The notes beneath the pieces were generated by a model. The model was not told the origin of the DNA and did no database searches. It worked only from the letters and a program-made list of their open reading frames with translations. Below, one piece after another: positions 1-11,363 of a stretch of DNA of 64,000 nt. The stretch is from Cryptomeria japonica (taxonomy: Eukaryota > Streptophyta > Pinopsida > Cupressales > Cupressaceae). How positions within the stretch are numbered: position 1 is the first letter of the stretch; each line of letters begins with the position of its first letter. The stretch covers positions 623,657,740-623,721,739 of the forward strand of contig NC_081415.1 of assembly GCF_030272615.1 (NCBI RefSeq), in the 5' to 3' direction. A program made the translations under genes and the position numbers.

Positions 1-1916
1 TTAATAAGAACCTACCATTAGAAAGAGTAATAAGGTAAGATTACTAAAGCTCTTTCCTACAAAACAAAGTTTATCCATAGGTATATTTAATAGATACACA
101 AGTCTCATAAGAATGAGGATTGTTGAAACAACTAAATGTTATGAATAACAATGGTTTTATAGTTAGATATGATTTGCTTGCAATAGAATGTTATGTTAGT
201 TGAACAACCCTAGAAGTCCAAGTCTATAAAATGCAAGAATGTACATACATAGACTAGTTAGTGAAAGGAAGTTAAGTAGTGGAATAACTTCTTATGTACT
301 AACCTTGAGAAAGGAGTAATCCAAAAAAATTACATATCCTTATAACAGTAAATGTGGGGAAAACCCTTTAGAGAGAAAGACCCCACACTCCAAAAGTCCA
401 ATATATTATTTAGAAATCAATAACAGATTATAATATACTTGTAGAAAAATATTTTCATAGGAGTATCACCAGCCAAAAATTCAAAGGTAACTCAATAGAT
501 ATAAGACTCTTACACACAACCTCCATCTCACACACCCCATATGTAGGAGATACAATACATGGAATTGTCATAGTATTAAAAAACCATGGACTAGCACCAC
601 CCAATAAAGTGGAAATAATCTTCTCCAATCCTAGATGCCCTATGACATGTCAAAACACACATCAACACATGTACCTCCCTTTTGCAGGTCATTTATGTGT
701 CTAACATGTTTTTATATTTCCTATTTCAAGAGACCCAACTACCAGAGGCTATAACTTGTGAAACAGGTGTCTAATTGAAGAACTATTTGAAACTTCAAAA
801 ATCTCACTATGTGCTCTATCACCTCATAACTTGATATGCCCATTACAGGCACTTTTGAACTTTTTCAGAGTCCCTAAAGCTCTCAAAATTGACTTTGAAA
901 CTTTCATTCACAACTTTCAAAAATGGAAACTTTTATATGATCAAAGCTAGGCATGATCTTGCAACCGAAATTTACTTGCATGCTTCTCTAACCAATCCAA
1001 AGATTTGGGGAAATTTTTGAAGCAATTTGTGCTTGGACAAAAAATTACTATAAATAGTAACCTTATGTACATGCAAGGTTGAGACACCATTTTCCCAACA
1101 CTTAGCATAATTTTGGTTTTCCTCAAATTCCTTGAAATTCTAATTCATAATAATAGGAAATCATTTTGTAGCAATATATGACATATACTACAAATTCTAA
1201 GTTTCTAATCTACCTCATTTTAAATGCAATCTATAATCTTATGAAATCAAAGATAAAAAAACTTTAAATAATATTTAGGAATATCATAGCATTCTAATTT
1301 CTAAAAAGAAATAGATATTAATGTCAAACAAATATTATCTCATAGAAAGCTACCAACATAAATGGGCATAGAAGTAAGGTAAATCTCTATAATTTGGCAA
1401 AACATTCAATGACTAACCCTAGCACAATCCAATGAGTTGCATAAAAATAAAATATAAAACACAAAATAAGAGAAACTTGTGTGGGTGTATTGCAGAAAAC
1501 GTTGACACAAAAGTATCCCCAATCCATGCCCATATTCCCTTCTCCACCTTTTGATTCCATATTTTACTTGCAATAATGCCTCTATCTCCCTAGAAAGGAT
1601 CATGGGGTCTTATTAATGAATTTTGTTTACCATTTATTCCCACGTCTGATATCAAGAATGGTCTTTATATGAGAACAATGTCACTCTTATTAATGGCAGG
1701 ATTCATCGTGTCGTTCTTCATTTATTTGATGATGTATCTTGTTGTAGGAAAGAATCTGCCCCTTGATGCCCTCTATCTATATTTCCATTAGTTTGATAAA
1801 ATCTCTTGAATATCCTCTTTTTATTTATTTCCTTAAACCATAGTATAGATTTTTATTGTTTGATTTCCTTTTATTTTCCTTCCTTTTAGTTTAGTTGATT
1901 TCTTTATTTAATTAAT
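1..1916. other. AT-rich intergenic DNA, no gene seen
   Basis: All six frames are broken by frequent stops. The longest open stretch is about 65 codons and has no recognisable motif. I see no LTR ends, tRNA, or splice-flanked exon series here. It is probably decayed repeat DNA, but no family can be named. Confidence 0.5.
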
Positions 1917-1941
1917 TCTCTCTCTCTCTCTCTCTCTCTCT
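1917..1941. repeat. (TC)n microsatellite
   Basis: An uninterrupted TC dinucleotide run of about 12 units in an AT-rich setting. Confidence 0.9.
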
Positions 1942-1942
1942 A

Positions 1943-2092
1943 AGAGATGTGGTAACTAACTAATCAAATGACATAGATTTGGAAGAATTAGTTAATAGAA
2001 GTATAAGACAATTGAGAAAAGAGGAAGCAACCAAAGAAGAGAGAGTTATGCTAAATTTGTGCAAAGAGATGTGGTAACTAACTAATCAAATG
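1943..2092 (+). repeat. 28-bp direct repeat pair
   Basis: The same 28 bases (starting AGAGATGTGGTAACTAAC) occur at 1943-1970 and 2065-2092, 122 bp apart. The DNA between is unrelated to them. This looks like a short local duplication and has no known function. Confidence 0.8.
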
Positions 2093-2599
2093 CCACTTAC
2101 CAATAAAGATATGAAATATTTATTTTAGGAGTCACAACATTCTAACCAACACCCATTAGTACAACCATATAAAAGTAGGAGAATTTTAGTAGAAGAAGTA
2201 CCACTAGCAAAAGAAGAAAAGATAAAATAAGTGAAGGTGACACAAGAGACTACTGGGGGAAAAAAATTGGCAGATAAATTTGTTGGTATAAATCTAGAAT
2301 GAGATAAGGATAGAGAATAGAAGTCCTAAATAGCTCAAACAAGTAAGAAATAAAATAGGCAACAACATCAAATATGGAGATCTAAACGAAAAAGAAAACT
2401 AGATAAGATGGAATCTTCAATCAAGAGTTTGATGTTTGGACAAGAGACTACTAAGGTTGATGATCATGTATTCCTATTATAACTATTGTGGCAAATAAGA
2501 CATGTTAAAGAAGAGACAAAAAATACTATATTCTACGTCCTCTCTAAGGAAAGAAGAATTAGATTGGTATAGGAAAAAGATAACCTAACCATAACAACA

Positions 2600-3069
2600 C
2601 TTAAGATGAAGTTTGAGATGATTTCCCAATAAAATTTGACACCATAACTATTCCTTTTGAATGTGTAAGAAAGATGAGAGAATTGTTGTGAAGAGAAAAT
2701 GAGTTCATTAAGGAATACGATAAAATGTTAAAGGAATTTTTCTGCAAATTGGAAGGACCATTAACACAAAAATAGAAAATTAAATGGTTCATTTCTAGAT
2801 TTAATAAGGACATGAAGATTGGATTAGATGGGAGATTCTATGACTCCTATAGACTTGATAATAGTGACCTACCAAATGTAGGCACAACTTTGGAGAGTAC
2901 AAAAGAAACAAGAATCAAAATAGGTACTAAAATAAATTCATATATCAATTTAAATGTTGACAATTCAAAATGTGATTCTATGAAAAGAGCCACAAAAAAA
3001 GTTGGTACACATATTTTTCCTAGGAAGGATATGTCTAGAATGACTATCCCAAAGCACAAAGAAAAATAA
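2600..3069 (+). pseudogene. degenerate gag-like coding remnant
   Basis: On the + strand, an interrupted reading of about 150 codons has a charged, helical composition (Glu, Lys, Tyr, Phe rich, with a segment reading KEFFCKLEGPL). It runs past stops into an 85-codon open frame at 2812-3069 that ends in a Lys-rich tail. The composition recalls a retroelement Gag, but there is no zinc knuckle or protease motif to confirm this. No LTR, primer site or target duplication was found around it. An unrelated decayed gene is equally possible. Confidence 0.25.
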
Positions 3070-4140
3070 TTATTGATGCACTACAGGTGGAGATTAAATC
3101 TAGTACTTTTATACTACTTGGAACTAGCATAAAAATATTGTAGAGAAATCTAAACAACATATGATGCAACAACAATACAAGAATGTAGGATTTTTTATTA
3201 AAGAGGTCGCCAATAGTACTTTTTAATAGTGATTATCCTTTAGAAGGAAAATCTTTATCCTTCTCTCATTGATGAAACCATTCAAGGAAAGGTAAGATTT
3301 ATTTTAATAAATTTTATTATATACATAGATTGTACCAATCTTAATACTAAATAATGATACATAATTTGAGTCCACCTTAAATTTTGGAGGAATTTCACCA
3401 CAAAAGGTTTTTCTCCATGAAAGGGCCAAAGAACTCACCTAATAAAAACTCTCTAAAAATTGCTTAAACATAACTTCTAAGCAATCTATGATTTATTGTT
3501 TAATGTCCTTCTTATCAATATATGTATCTCTTATTTTGTTGGTTTGGTCATCTTGACATTGGTTGGGAAGTAGTCATATGGATCTTGACATGTGAAAGAA
3601 CATATAAGATGTAGAGAAAAATAATTTAATAATAATTTAGGGCCTATGTGATTTATCATGGTGAAAAAATCTAAAGGTGATAAACTAATAGAAATAATTT
3701 AGGGATATGAGGAAAAGTAAGCAGTTAGATGATGTAGTTTTATTTTCCTATATAATCTATACATGGAATACATTTTAGAAAGTCTATGGCTATTTATATT
3801 TTTTCTAATAATTAAATTTATGAATATTACTAGTTTATATATAGTTTACATTGAATCATGTCATAGAGATAAAAAACCACTAGAATGTGTAATTCACTCC
3901 TTGATACATGAAAAAAATTTCTTGATATTTTATCACTCCCTAATATTTTTTGATGTAACCATTTTTCACATGTCCATACAATGAATCAACAACTTATAAA
4001 TTAATTGTAAGTATTATTAATGATAAGAGATTTACACAGTCCATTCTTTAGATAATTAACGTTTCTAGTGTAAATTGTGTGAGAGTTTTTTGTACCCACA
4101 TTTTAGATTAGACTTTGTGATTCATCATTGAGATGATAGA
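3070..4140. other. AT-rich intergenic DNA, no gene seen
   Basis: No coding frame, LTR end or structured repeat is visible. An open frame of 73 codons at 3763-3984 (+) is Ile/Phe rich with no motif and is taken as chance. The stretch ends at the target duplication of Copia-A. Confidence 0.5.
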
Positions 4141-4145
4141 GAGCC
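4141..4145 (+). repeat. 5-bp target site duplication (GAGCC), left copy for Copia-A
   Basis: GAGCC lies directly before the left LTR. The same five bases follow the right LTR at 15805-15809. Confidence 0.65.
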
Positions 4146-4284
4146 TATTAGTGTAATACATATTGTCCATTATTTACCATTTCCTAACCATTTTCCAATG
4201 GTATACCCTATTTTATATTATATTTAATCTTATATTATTATTAAATAAAACATATGGAGATTTTCTCTGTCCTCTATAGCTTCA
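4146..4284 (+). repeat. Copia-A left LTR
   Basis: It begins TATTAGTGTAATACATATTG and ends just before the primer site. It aligns with 15670-15804 through the shared start, a common AATAAAAC segment and a pyrimidine-rich tail, with many differences. At about 139 bp it is short for a copia LTR. Confidence 0.75.
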
Positions 4285-4286
4285 TA

Positions 4287-4297
4287 TGGTATCAGAG
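4287..4297 (+). other. Primer binding site, initiator Met tRNA type
   Basis: TGGTATCAGAG lies two bases after the left LTR. It matches the complement of the 3' end of plant initiator Met tRNA, the usual primer of copia elements. Confidence 0.85.
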
Positions 4298-5219
4298 TAG
4301 CTATTTTTCTTGGCACCTACAAATGTAGCCTATGCCTGTGAATAAGGTTTGAATCCTCAGTGATGGAAAGAGTGTGCAGTGTTCTATGGATTGGAATTGA
4401 GTTCTTTGTAGTGGAAGGAATGAGAAGGAAACAAATAAGATGCCAATGATTGTGGTGTCTCTAGGATATAATGTATGAAGACAAATAATTTGCCCTTAAT
4501 TTCTTCCTCCATTGATCATGTTCATATGATGTATCAAGATCTAGTATATATTGGAACACGAAGGTTTGTATTATAATAATAAATTTTAAAGAACATGTCA
4601 TATTAGAGCTATGCTAGGATCCCTAAGAACTTATAGTGTGGCTTAAGGGGGTGTTCAAAATAAGAATACCCAAACCAATGATGGGCTAGCCAAGAGGTGA
4701 TAATAGCTTGGTAGAGCACTCTAGTAGAAAATGGAAGGTTAATTTCCAAATAGTGTTAGTAGCATGGTTAAAAATAATGGAGCACAACATTTAGTATGTG
4801 ATAGCACCAATTTCTATTTTTCCCCACTAGACGCTCCAAAATATCAGAAACCTACAACAAGGCAAGTTATTTCGACAAAGAATTTTCCAGTATTTCCTCT
4901 TTGATGTAAGTTACCAAGCCAAGAAGATATGTGCACAACTTGAACAAGGATATTATGTTGATTATGAAGGAAATATATAATGCCCACATAAGCATCCGCA
5001 TCTTACTAAATGAGCCTATTAAGCTCATCTCAATGTTTATTTTCATCTATGAAAGGATATGCATGCCCAAATAAGGAATGAATGTCAACATACCATTAAT
5101 AATAATACTCTTTTTTGGTGGTACATTTTCTTTTTTGTGTTATCATGTCTACTCCATGCATAATTCCTAAAAGGGCCTAATTATATTACGTGGAACATAA
5201 ATATGTACACAATTATTCA

Positions 5220-5900
5220 TTTTGAAGAGCTATGAGATATTTTTACTAGTGCAATACAACATCCAAATGATGTTAATGAGTGGAAGAAGTTTGACAAGGA
5301 CAATCTCAAAGCCTTGATGTTGATCATGCTTAGTATCTCTAACGAGGTTCAACCACATTTTTGGGATGCAACAACATCAAAGGAGGACTGAGATGCCCTC
5401 CCCACCATCTACAAGGCAAAGAACCAGAATAAGATCTTACATCTCCATTCCAAACTTCATACACTCAATATGAAATTTGGCGAGAAATTTGATGAATTCT
5501 TGTATCACATGTCAACCCTTCGAGCAGAGCTTATCATACTTGGATAGAAGGTGGAAGATAAATATCTCTTTGTGATCACTTTGCAATCTCTTCCTTCCTA
5601 GTTTCAAATATTTTTGTGACATTTAACATTACCAAGAGAAGGTGTCATTTAAATAATTACTGAATTTTCTTTAGCAAGATGAAGCCATCTAGTTATTACA
5701 TGATTCTTTTGAAGAAAACAACTAGTTTCTAGATAGCAATGCAGTCAAAAGTTTCAAAAGGAACCCTCACAAATGTAGCCACAACAACTACCACAATAGT
5801 AGTAGAAGCCTCTAAAGGATAATTAATGGTTTCACATTTGTTATACCAAAAATCATGATATTGATCATTGCTGGTATAATGGTATTACCCAAGGAAACTC
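5220..5900 (+). pseudogene. Copia-A Gag remnant (UBN2 type)
   Basis: Translation across several stops gives a copia Gag core, with segments such as MLSISNEVQPHFWDATTSKE and LHTLNMKFGEKFDEFLYHM. These match the helical region of plant UBN2/Gag-polypeptide families. A degraded Cys-His knuckle (CYTKNHDIDHC) follows near 5850. Multiple in-frame stops and a shift make it non-functional. The protein would have packaged element RNA in cytoplasmic particles. Confidence 0.7.
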
Positions 5901-5959
5901 TAGTAAGCAAGGAATATATAGTCATAGTCATTCTTGAAAGTTGAGAGGTCATCCCTATC

Positions 5960-6504
5960 GACAAATGCATAGAGGACATGTTGTAGCCCAATAGGATGAG
6001 GCATTTGATGAAGCATACAATGAGGATATTCCAACTACAACACCTTGTGTTGTCAACTCAACCTTGTTGTTCTTATCTCCCAAACCTCTAAGCTCTTGAG
6101 AGATATTTGATTAATTGATTGTGCCCTTATCAAATTCAGAATCAAAATCTTAAGGTAGAGTTTAAGATATAGGATGATGTCAAATCCTACCTTATCTCAC
6201 AAGATGGAATGATCATTACTAGAGCTTTTATTAAGGATCGCCTATTTTCACTTGATGGAATCTAATCCTCTGCAATTTCTCTTTGTGACTCTGTAGTCAT
6301 TTCCACTACTCTTTGGCATTGTAGATGTTAGTATCTCTCTACCCTCTCTTCCATCAAATCAGTTCCAAGGATATGGTAAGAGGCCTTCCTCATCCTTCTC
6401 ATTCTTTGCATATATCTTCTAGATGTCTTGCAGTCAAACAACATTGGGATTCATTTTATTCAAGCGGGAGCTTATTGAGGTTGTTCATAATGATCTATGT
6501 AGAC
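5960..6504 (+). pseudogene. Copia-A protease/pre-integrase and N-terminal integrase remnant
   Basis: A broken frame on the + strand ends in a 70-codon open stretch (6325-6537). It contains a segment resembling the copia integrase lead-in (CLAVKQHWDSF, then SGSLLRLF), which precedes the HSDLCGP-type motif in intact elements. The integrase is cut at 6504 by insertion of the gag-only element. It continues at 11884. Confidence 0.6.
6500..6504 (-). repeat. 5-bp target site duplication (TAGAC), left copy for gag-only copia
   Basis: TAGAC precedes the LTR starting at 6505 and is repeated exactly at 11879-11883 after the other LTR. This is a perfect 5-bp duplication typical of copia integrase. Confidence 0.95.
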
Positions 6505-7019
6505 TGTTGGATTTTGCCAAGATCAAGAAGTCATTGAAATGTACATGAAAGAGACATAATATGGGACAAGAATAAACTGTATTCTCATTAATAGAAAATG
6601 ATCAATAATCAACTGGATTAGGTAGTTACATACAATGTAGATGAGCCTGCTTATATAGGCAAGGCTAGGGATATGTATGAGCACACAAACATGACATGTG
6701 GCTCAATAAGAAACAAGGGTAGGTAGGAAATAGGTGTGGGTAGGTAGGAGAAATAGTATAATATTCCACATGAGGTGGATCACCCACCGAAGGTGGAATT
6801 ATCACTCCACAATAAGTGGATATGATAGTGTAATAACAAGATCAACACCATAAGAGGTGGAATTTCTCCTACACACACTATCCCAATGTGGCACAAACAC
6901 CCAAGTGTGTGGCACAAACACCCAAGTGTCTCATATCCAAACTACTATGAAATGCATTATCCTAAGTAAACTTAAGTAAGTGTAATAATATCCATGATGA
7001 ATAATTATTTACACCAACA
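6505..7019 (-). repeat. Gag-only copia, LTR at the 3' end of the element
   Basis: 515 bp, starting TGTTGGATTTTGCC and ending TTTACACCAACA on the + strand. It contains the direct repeat GGCACAAACACCCAAGTGT twice (near 6890 and 6912) and a TATA-like CTATATAAG on the - strand near 6651-6658. It matches 11364-11878 base for base as far as I can read. Confidence 0.95.
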
Positions 7020-7031
7020 CCCCCCCTTAAG
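7020..7031 (-). other. Polypurine tract of the gag-only copia
   Basis: On the - strand TTAAGGGGGGG abuts the 3' LTR, the expected plus-strand primer site. It also fixes the - strand orientation. Confidence 0.85.
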
Positions 7032-7241
7032 TGCAACTTAGGGGAATGCACTTAAGTCTACAATGCAACTAAGCAATGCAAGATGGGTCCCGGCTACGAG
7101 GCCATGTTAGGTACCCATGCACAAATGCAAATGCATGCAAACCAATGCAATGAAATCTCTCACAAAGTGGGGAAAGAGAGAAAAACCCAATGGGAAAAAA
7201 CCCTCCCCCAAAAGAGAGATGAAAGCTATACAAGAAAACTC

Positions 7242-9524
7242 TCATAGAAGAATGTGAGGAACAAAACCCCATGTGAGGAAAATGTCCCCCCCATATGAGA
7301 GAAGAAGAGAAGTCAAACTGTGATCATCCCTCAATGAAGGATCTGCACCAAAGATAGAAGCTCGATGTATGAAGAAACTGCTCCACGAACGTCGAACAAC
7401 ATTCCTCCCCTTAGGAAGAAACAAAACCAAAGGTGTATCCATGAAGTCTCCCCAATCATGAAGGGAAGATGTATGAAAAAAACTCATGATGAAAGGAATC
7501 TCTGAAAACTGCTCAAGTGTCCCCATGTCGATGCTGAAAGATACCCCCTCCAAAGGTGGTGAACTGCTCCACACTGCTGAAAAAGGAACTCCAACATCTA
7601 GTGGAGATGGATGTAGAACAATGTCCAAAGACTCATGTGTCTCCTCAAAGAATAAAGAGACCTCCTCCAACTGCTGTACATAAGTATCCACAATCATGTC
7701 AACCTCGAAAGAATGATCATGTAGAGAATGAACAAGAGGGTCAGAGTGTGCCCTCGCAACAATCAAAGAAGGATCATCTTCATCAAAGAGAAGATGTATG
7801 TCATCAATGATGTCTCCCAAATCTGCAATGTAGGATTCCACAAACAAACCTGCAATATCTGTCATGTAATCATCCCATGAATCTGAAGCTGGAAGACAAT
7901 GTATATCCTGCTGCACTGAATCACATGTAGGCAAAACTGTCGCACTATCTGAATCATCAGGTACAATAGGTGATGTGATATCAATATGAGAAGATGAAAT
8001 ACAAGACTCAAGAACTGGGTTACATGTGAGAATCCCCAAATTCAAGTGTCCAAAGTTCTCCTCAAAATCTGAATCATCACAATAAGTGTGATCAACATGT
8101 GTAGAATCATCAAATGTGAAATCATCATCATCAACAAAATCTGAAAAGGAGTATAACCGAGATGCATGATCAACCACCCCAGTTGCAATGATAGCTCTAG
8201 TCTCCATGTCTCTAATAAAAACTGAGTCAGGTGTGAACTCCACAACTTTCTTAGTTGCGCCATGTGTGATTTGATAAATAGAAAGGAGATTGTTTGTCAA
8301 GTGGGGTACACACAACACATCATTGAAGGAGTTATCCCCAATGTCAATAGATCCTTTCCCAATCACATCCATGTATGTATGATTGCCCATCAAAATCTGT
8401 GGCATGGTGCAAGGCTCAAATGTAGAGAACATAGACTGTGAAGATGCCATATGATGAGAAGCCCCTGAATCTAGAAGCCATCTCTCTGAAGTATGATTTG
8501 TTGTAGCACATAGAGCTTGTCCTTTTCTTGTTCCAAAAGAGTGAGTCTTTCCACTTGTAGAAGCCATGAATGCTTGCCCTTTTCCTTTTGAATGTGAGGA
8601 AGTGGAAGTTGATGAATCATCCTTCTTGTAGACTTTAGGCAAATCAATGTTATGCTTTTGGATGATATGTGTGAGCTCATCAATCTTCTTAGTATGGCAA
8701 CGATGTTCCTCATGACCAATCTTTTTACAATAAGCACAAGTAGGTCTCTCTCTCTTTGGTGAATTATCTTTCTTGGAAGAAGATGAATCTCCTTGTTGTG
8801 GAGAAGATTGTGCTTTATCCTTAGGCTTTGATTGCCATTTCTTCTTGTTTGAGTTGTCCTTTCCTTGATTTCCTTTGTTTCCTTGATTTGCCACCAATGC
8901 TTGAGACTTAGAAGAAGTCTTAAGAATGCCCATGCTTATCAACTTAGTTTGTTCCATCATCAACATTTCATTGAAAGCATCAAATGTAGGCATTTTGTAG
9001 CTTGAACCCATTGTCATCCTATGAGTTTGGAAACTAGAAACAAATGCTGCATATTCTTGTGGAAGCTTGCCTATCAAGTTGAATATCAATTGAGTATCCT
9101 TCTTATCAATGCCACAATCTTTGAGTTGTGCCCTCAACTCATTTGCCTTAGTGACATAATCTTGTATAGTATCAAAGTTCTTGGGATCTAACATGGTGAG
9201 ATCACTATCAATTTGATATCCCCTAATCTCATCAACTTGACCATACAAGTCTTGAAACTTTTGCCAAGCATCCTTGATTAGAGTACATTTCTCAATATGA
9301 AAAATGAGATCCTTTGATACATACTTTCTTAAGGTACCAATTGCCATGATATTTTTAGTGAGCCAATCTAAGTGACCAACTGGATCAGCCTTAGGATCAG
9401 CTGGAGCAACAATAGTTCCATCAATGTAATGAGTGAGTCCTTTTTCCATAAGTTTACTCCATGCATCAATTTTCCAAGTAGCATAGTTATGTGGGGTTAA
9501 GAGAGGAATCTTAGAAGAACCCAT
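7242..9524 (-). CDS. Gag-protease polyprotein with acidic C-terminal extension (copia type)
   Basis: An intact ORF of 760 codons. The frame is open further upstream to 9572 but only from a GTG, so I take the ATG at 9524 (MGSSKIPLLTP). Residues 1-200 are a UBN2-type Gag core (YATWK motif, then an LPQEY segment). A Lys/Ser/Gln-rich linker follows, then a CCHC knuckle (CAYCKKIGHEEHRC, about residue 263) and a copia aspartic protease with the active site LLDSGASHHM at about residue 350. Where integrase should start there is only a faint FGHLNLGIL trace. After that come about 280 residues rich in Asp, Glu, Ser, His and hydrophobics that I do not recognise. The protein should form particles and cut itself. 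No stop or shift is present, unlike every neighbouring element. Confidence 0.9.
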   Translation of the reverse strand: MGSSKIPLLTPHNYATWKIDAWSKLMEKGLTHYIDGTIVAPADPKADPVGHLDWLTKNIMAIGTLRKYVSKDLIFHIEKCTLIKDAWQKFQDLYGQVDEIRGYQIDSDLTMLDPKNFDTIQDYVTKANELRAQLKDCGIDKKDTQLIFNLIGKLPQEYAAFVSSFQTHRMTMGSSYKMPTFDAFNEMLMMEQTKLISMGILKTSSKSQALVANQGNKGNQGKDNSNKKKWQSKPKDKAQSSPQQGDSSSSKKDNSPKRERPTCAYCKKIGHEEHRCHTKKIDELTHIIQKHNIDLPKVYKKDDSSTSTSSHSKGKGQAFMASTSGKTHSFGTRKGQALCATTNHTSERWLLDSGASHHMASSQSMFSTFEPCTMPQILMGNHTYMDVIGKGSIDIGDNSFNDVLCVPHLTNNLLSIYQITHGATKKVVEFTPDSVFIRDMETRAIIATGVVDHASRLYSFSDFVDDDDFTFDDSTHVDHTYCDDSDFEENFGHLNLGILTCNPVLESCISSSHIDITSPIVPDDSDSATVLPTCDSVQQDIHCLPASDSWDDYMTDIAGLFVESYIADLGDIIDDIHLLFDEDDPSLIVARAHSDPLVHSLHDHSFEVDMIVDTYVQQLEEVSLFFEETHESLDIVLHPSPLDVGVPFSAVWSSSPPLEGVSFSIDMGTLEQFSEIPFIMSFFHTSSLHDWGDFMDTPLVLFLPKGRNVVRRSWSSFFIHRASIFGADPSLRDDHSLTSLLLSYGGDIFLTWGFVPHILL

Positions 9525-11351
9525 AGCAGCAAAAAAGGAAAGAATACAAGAGCACAAAAGCACAAGAGACACCCCCCAAATTCAATCAATCAAAGTACCC
9601 CCCCAAAAGTGATGATTTTGGCACTTTATACTTAGTGCGATTACAATGAGCCACTTGCAAAACAAGGCAAAGTGGACTTATGATGCAAATTTTACAACTT
9701 CTCAAATGAGATACAAGAGACTTCAATCAATAGTGCAATGAATCTAACTGAGATTCAAGCAAATATGCAAGTACCAAGAGAGCCAAAAATGGCCTAAATC
9801 TGAAAGTACAATTTCTACTTATAATGACATCAATCTGATAGCATCATGTGAAAGTAGATGAAAAAATACGCACTTTCAAAAAAAACGGCACCTGAAAAAG
9901 AGGTCGGATGACCCTAAACGAAGCCTCTGAAGTTGCAAAAACTGGGATTACTCAGGGACAGTCACCAAAAACTGCATTTTCTGAAAAATCCGTGCATCAA
10001 AATCAAAAAATTCTTTCACCACTGCGGAGAGCACGAAATTATAGCCCATTTCAAAAAAAATTGCACCCAAAAAGGAGCAAAAATGAGCAAGTTATGGCCA
10101 TTTGAAGTTGAACTGCAAAATCAAAAATGCAAATGAGAGGGGGTCAAAAAAATTTCAAACCCTGCTGATGTGGCGCTGACGTCAGCAAACATTGAGTTAA
10201 ATTTGACGGCCGTATGACCGTCGCCAAAACTTCGCTGCCTGGCTGACTGGACGTCTGTACCGTACGGACATACTGTGGTAAGCTGACTGTACGTTCCATA
10301 CTGTACGGAATTGCTGACTGTGCAGAGTGATGTGGCTGTCTGTATTGCTGACTGTGCGTTCAGTAATCCACGTGGCTTTGTACGGAAGCGATGATGTGTC
10401 GGGGTTTACCCCGCGGGCCAGTGGCCGCCTGCCACGTGGCGGACGCGGCACCGGTCTTGGTTGACTGGTCACCGGCGGGAGGCGGCGAGAACGGGCGGCG
10501 AGGTGGGCACGGCTGAGCGGTGCCGGAGGCCGGAAGTCTGCACGTGGGGGTTGCCGGAGCCGAGAGTGGGCGCTGTGGAGGTGTCGCTCGGACAGGCGCG
10601 GTGTGGACGACGCTGCGTGGGCGGTCTTCGGCGGAGCGGAGCGTCGGGGGAGCTACGTGCTGCAGGAGGCGCTCACGGGTGTTGCTCGGGAGGAAGCTGC
10701 GGCCGAGCGTTGGAGATGGCGCCGCTAGTGGCGGCAACGCAGGAAACAGCATGGCGCCGGGAGGAGATAGCGGGCGAGCGGATGCGACGCTCGGAGCGGA
10801 GCAGGCAGAGGGAGCGGTGCCGGAGGCCGCGCTGGAGACCTGGGGGTGGCGCCGGGAGCGGAGCCCGAAGCAGAGGGTGTACGAACGCGTAGGCGGCAGG
10901 TACAACGCTTGCAAAAAGTACCTGCAACCTGCAATTCGAGCGGCACGGGGGTACGGGGGTCTGCGGACCCCCAAACCAAAAATTTTGATTGATTTTTTTT
11001 TTGCTTTCTTTTTCAATTTTTTGATTTTTTTTTTCGAATTTTTTTTTCAATTTTTTTGATTGATTTTTTTTTTTCGATTTTTCAAACAATTTGCAGAAAA
11101 ATGAAAATATTTTTTTTTTTGAAAAAATTATATCAATATTCGAAAAATCCGTACGATTAGCAAAATTGGGGAAAAAATTTTTCCTCACCAAAATAGGCCA
11201 ACTTTATAACCAAAATTCATGGAAACGGCCTTCCGGATGCAATGGAGAGGTCGGATCTGGTCTAGGATGCCTCCAAATGACGATGCTCCTCAGATCTGCC
11301 TCTTGACGTCACAATAATGCCTCTTCAAGACGAATCAATGAGACTCCAATA
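9525..11351 (-). other. Long untranslated leader of the gag-only copia
   Basis: About 1.8 kb lies between primer site and Gag start on the - strand. It has three compositional blocks: A/T-rich DNA at 9525-10140, a GC-rich block at about 10140-10980, and poly-A/poly-T-rich DNA at 10980-11120 (long A runs on the - strand). None of the open frames in the GC-rich block shows a protein motif. The leader likely holds the packaging signal, but no specific element can be named. Confidence 0.7.
10140..10980. other. GC-rich island inside the retrotransposon leader
   Basis: This is the most GC-rich stretch in the window, in sharp contrast to the AT-rich DNA around it. Open frames of 143-218 codons occur on both strands, as expected for GC-rich DNA with few stops; none has a recognisable domain. 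The left part (10200-10380) repeats GCTGACTG four times and carries GTACGG palindromes. It may be captured host sequence or an expanded leader element. Confidence 0.7.
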
Positions 11352-11363
11352 GCTCTGATACCA
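11352..11363 (-). other. Primer binding site of the gag-only copia
   Basis: On the - strand TGGTATCAGAGC directly abuts the 5' LTR and matches the complement of the initiator Met tRNA 3' end. Confidence 0.95.

Noticed and set aside
7486-7810. Open frames on the + strand opposite the gag ORF
   Set aside because: Shadows of the intact - strand coding sequence.
9525-9572. Upstream 16-residue extension of the Gag ORF with a hydrophobic start (MSLVLLCSC)
   Set aside because: It begins at GTG; the first ATG at 9524 gives the conserved MGSS start of copia Gag.
10360-11059. Open frames of 143-218 codons on both strands in the GC-rich block
   Set aside because: Several overlap in different frames with Arg/Pro/Ala/Gly-rich content and no domain. 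GC-rich DNA has few stops, and the block lies inside the leader of a retrotransposon.
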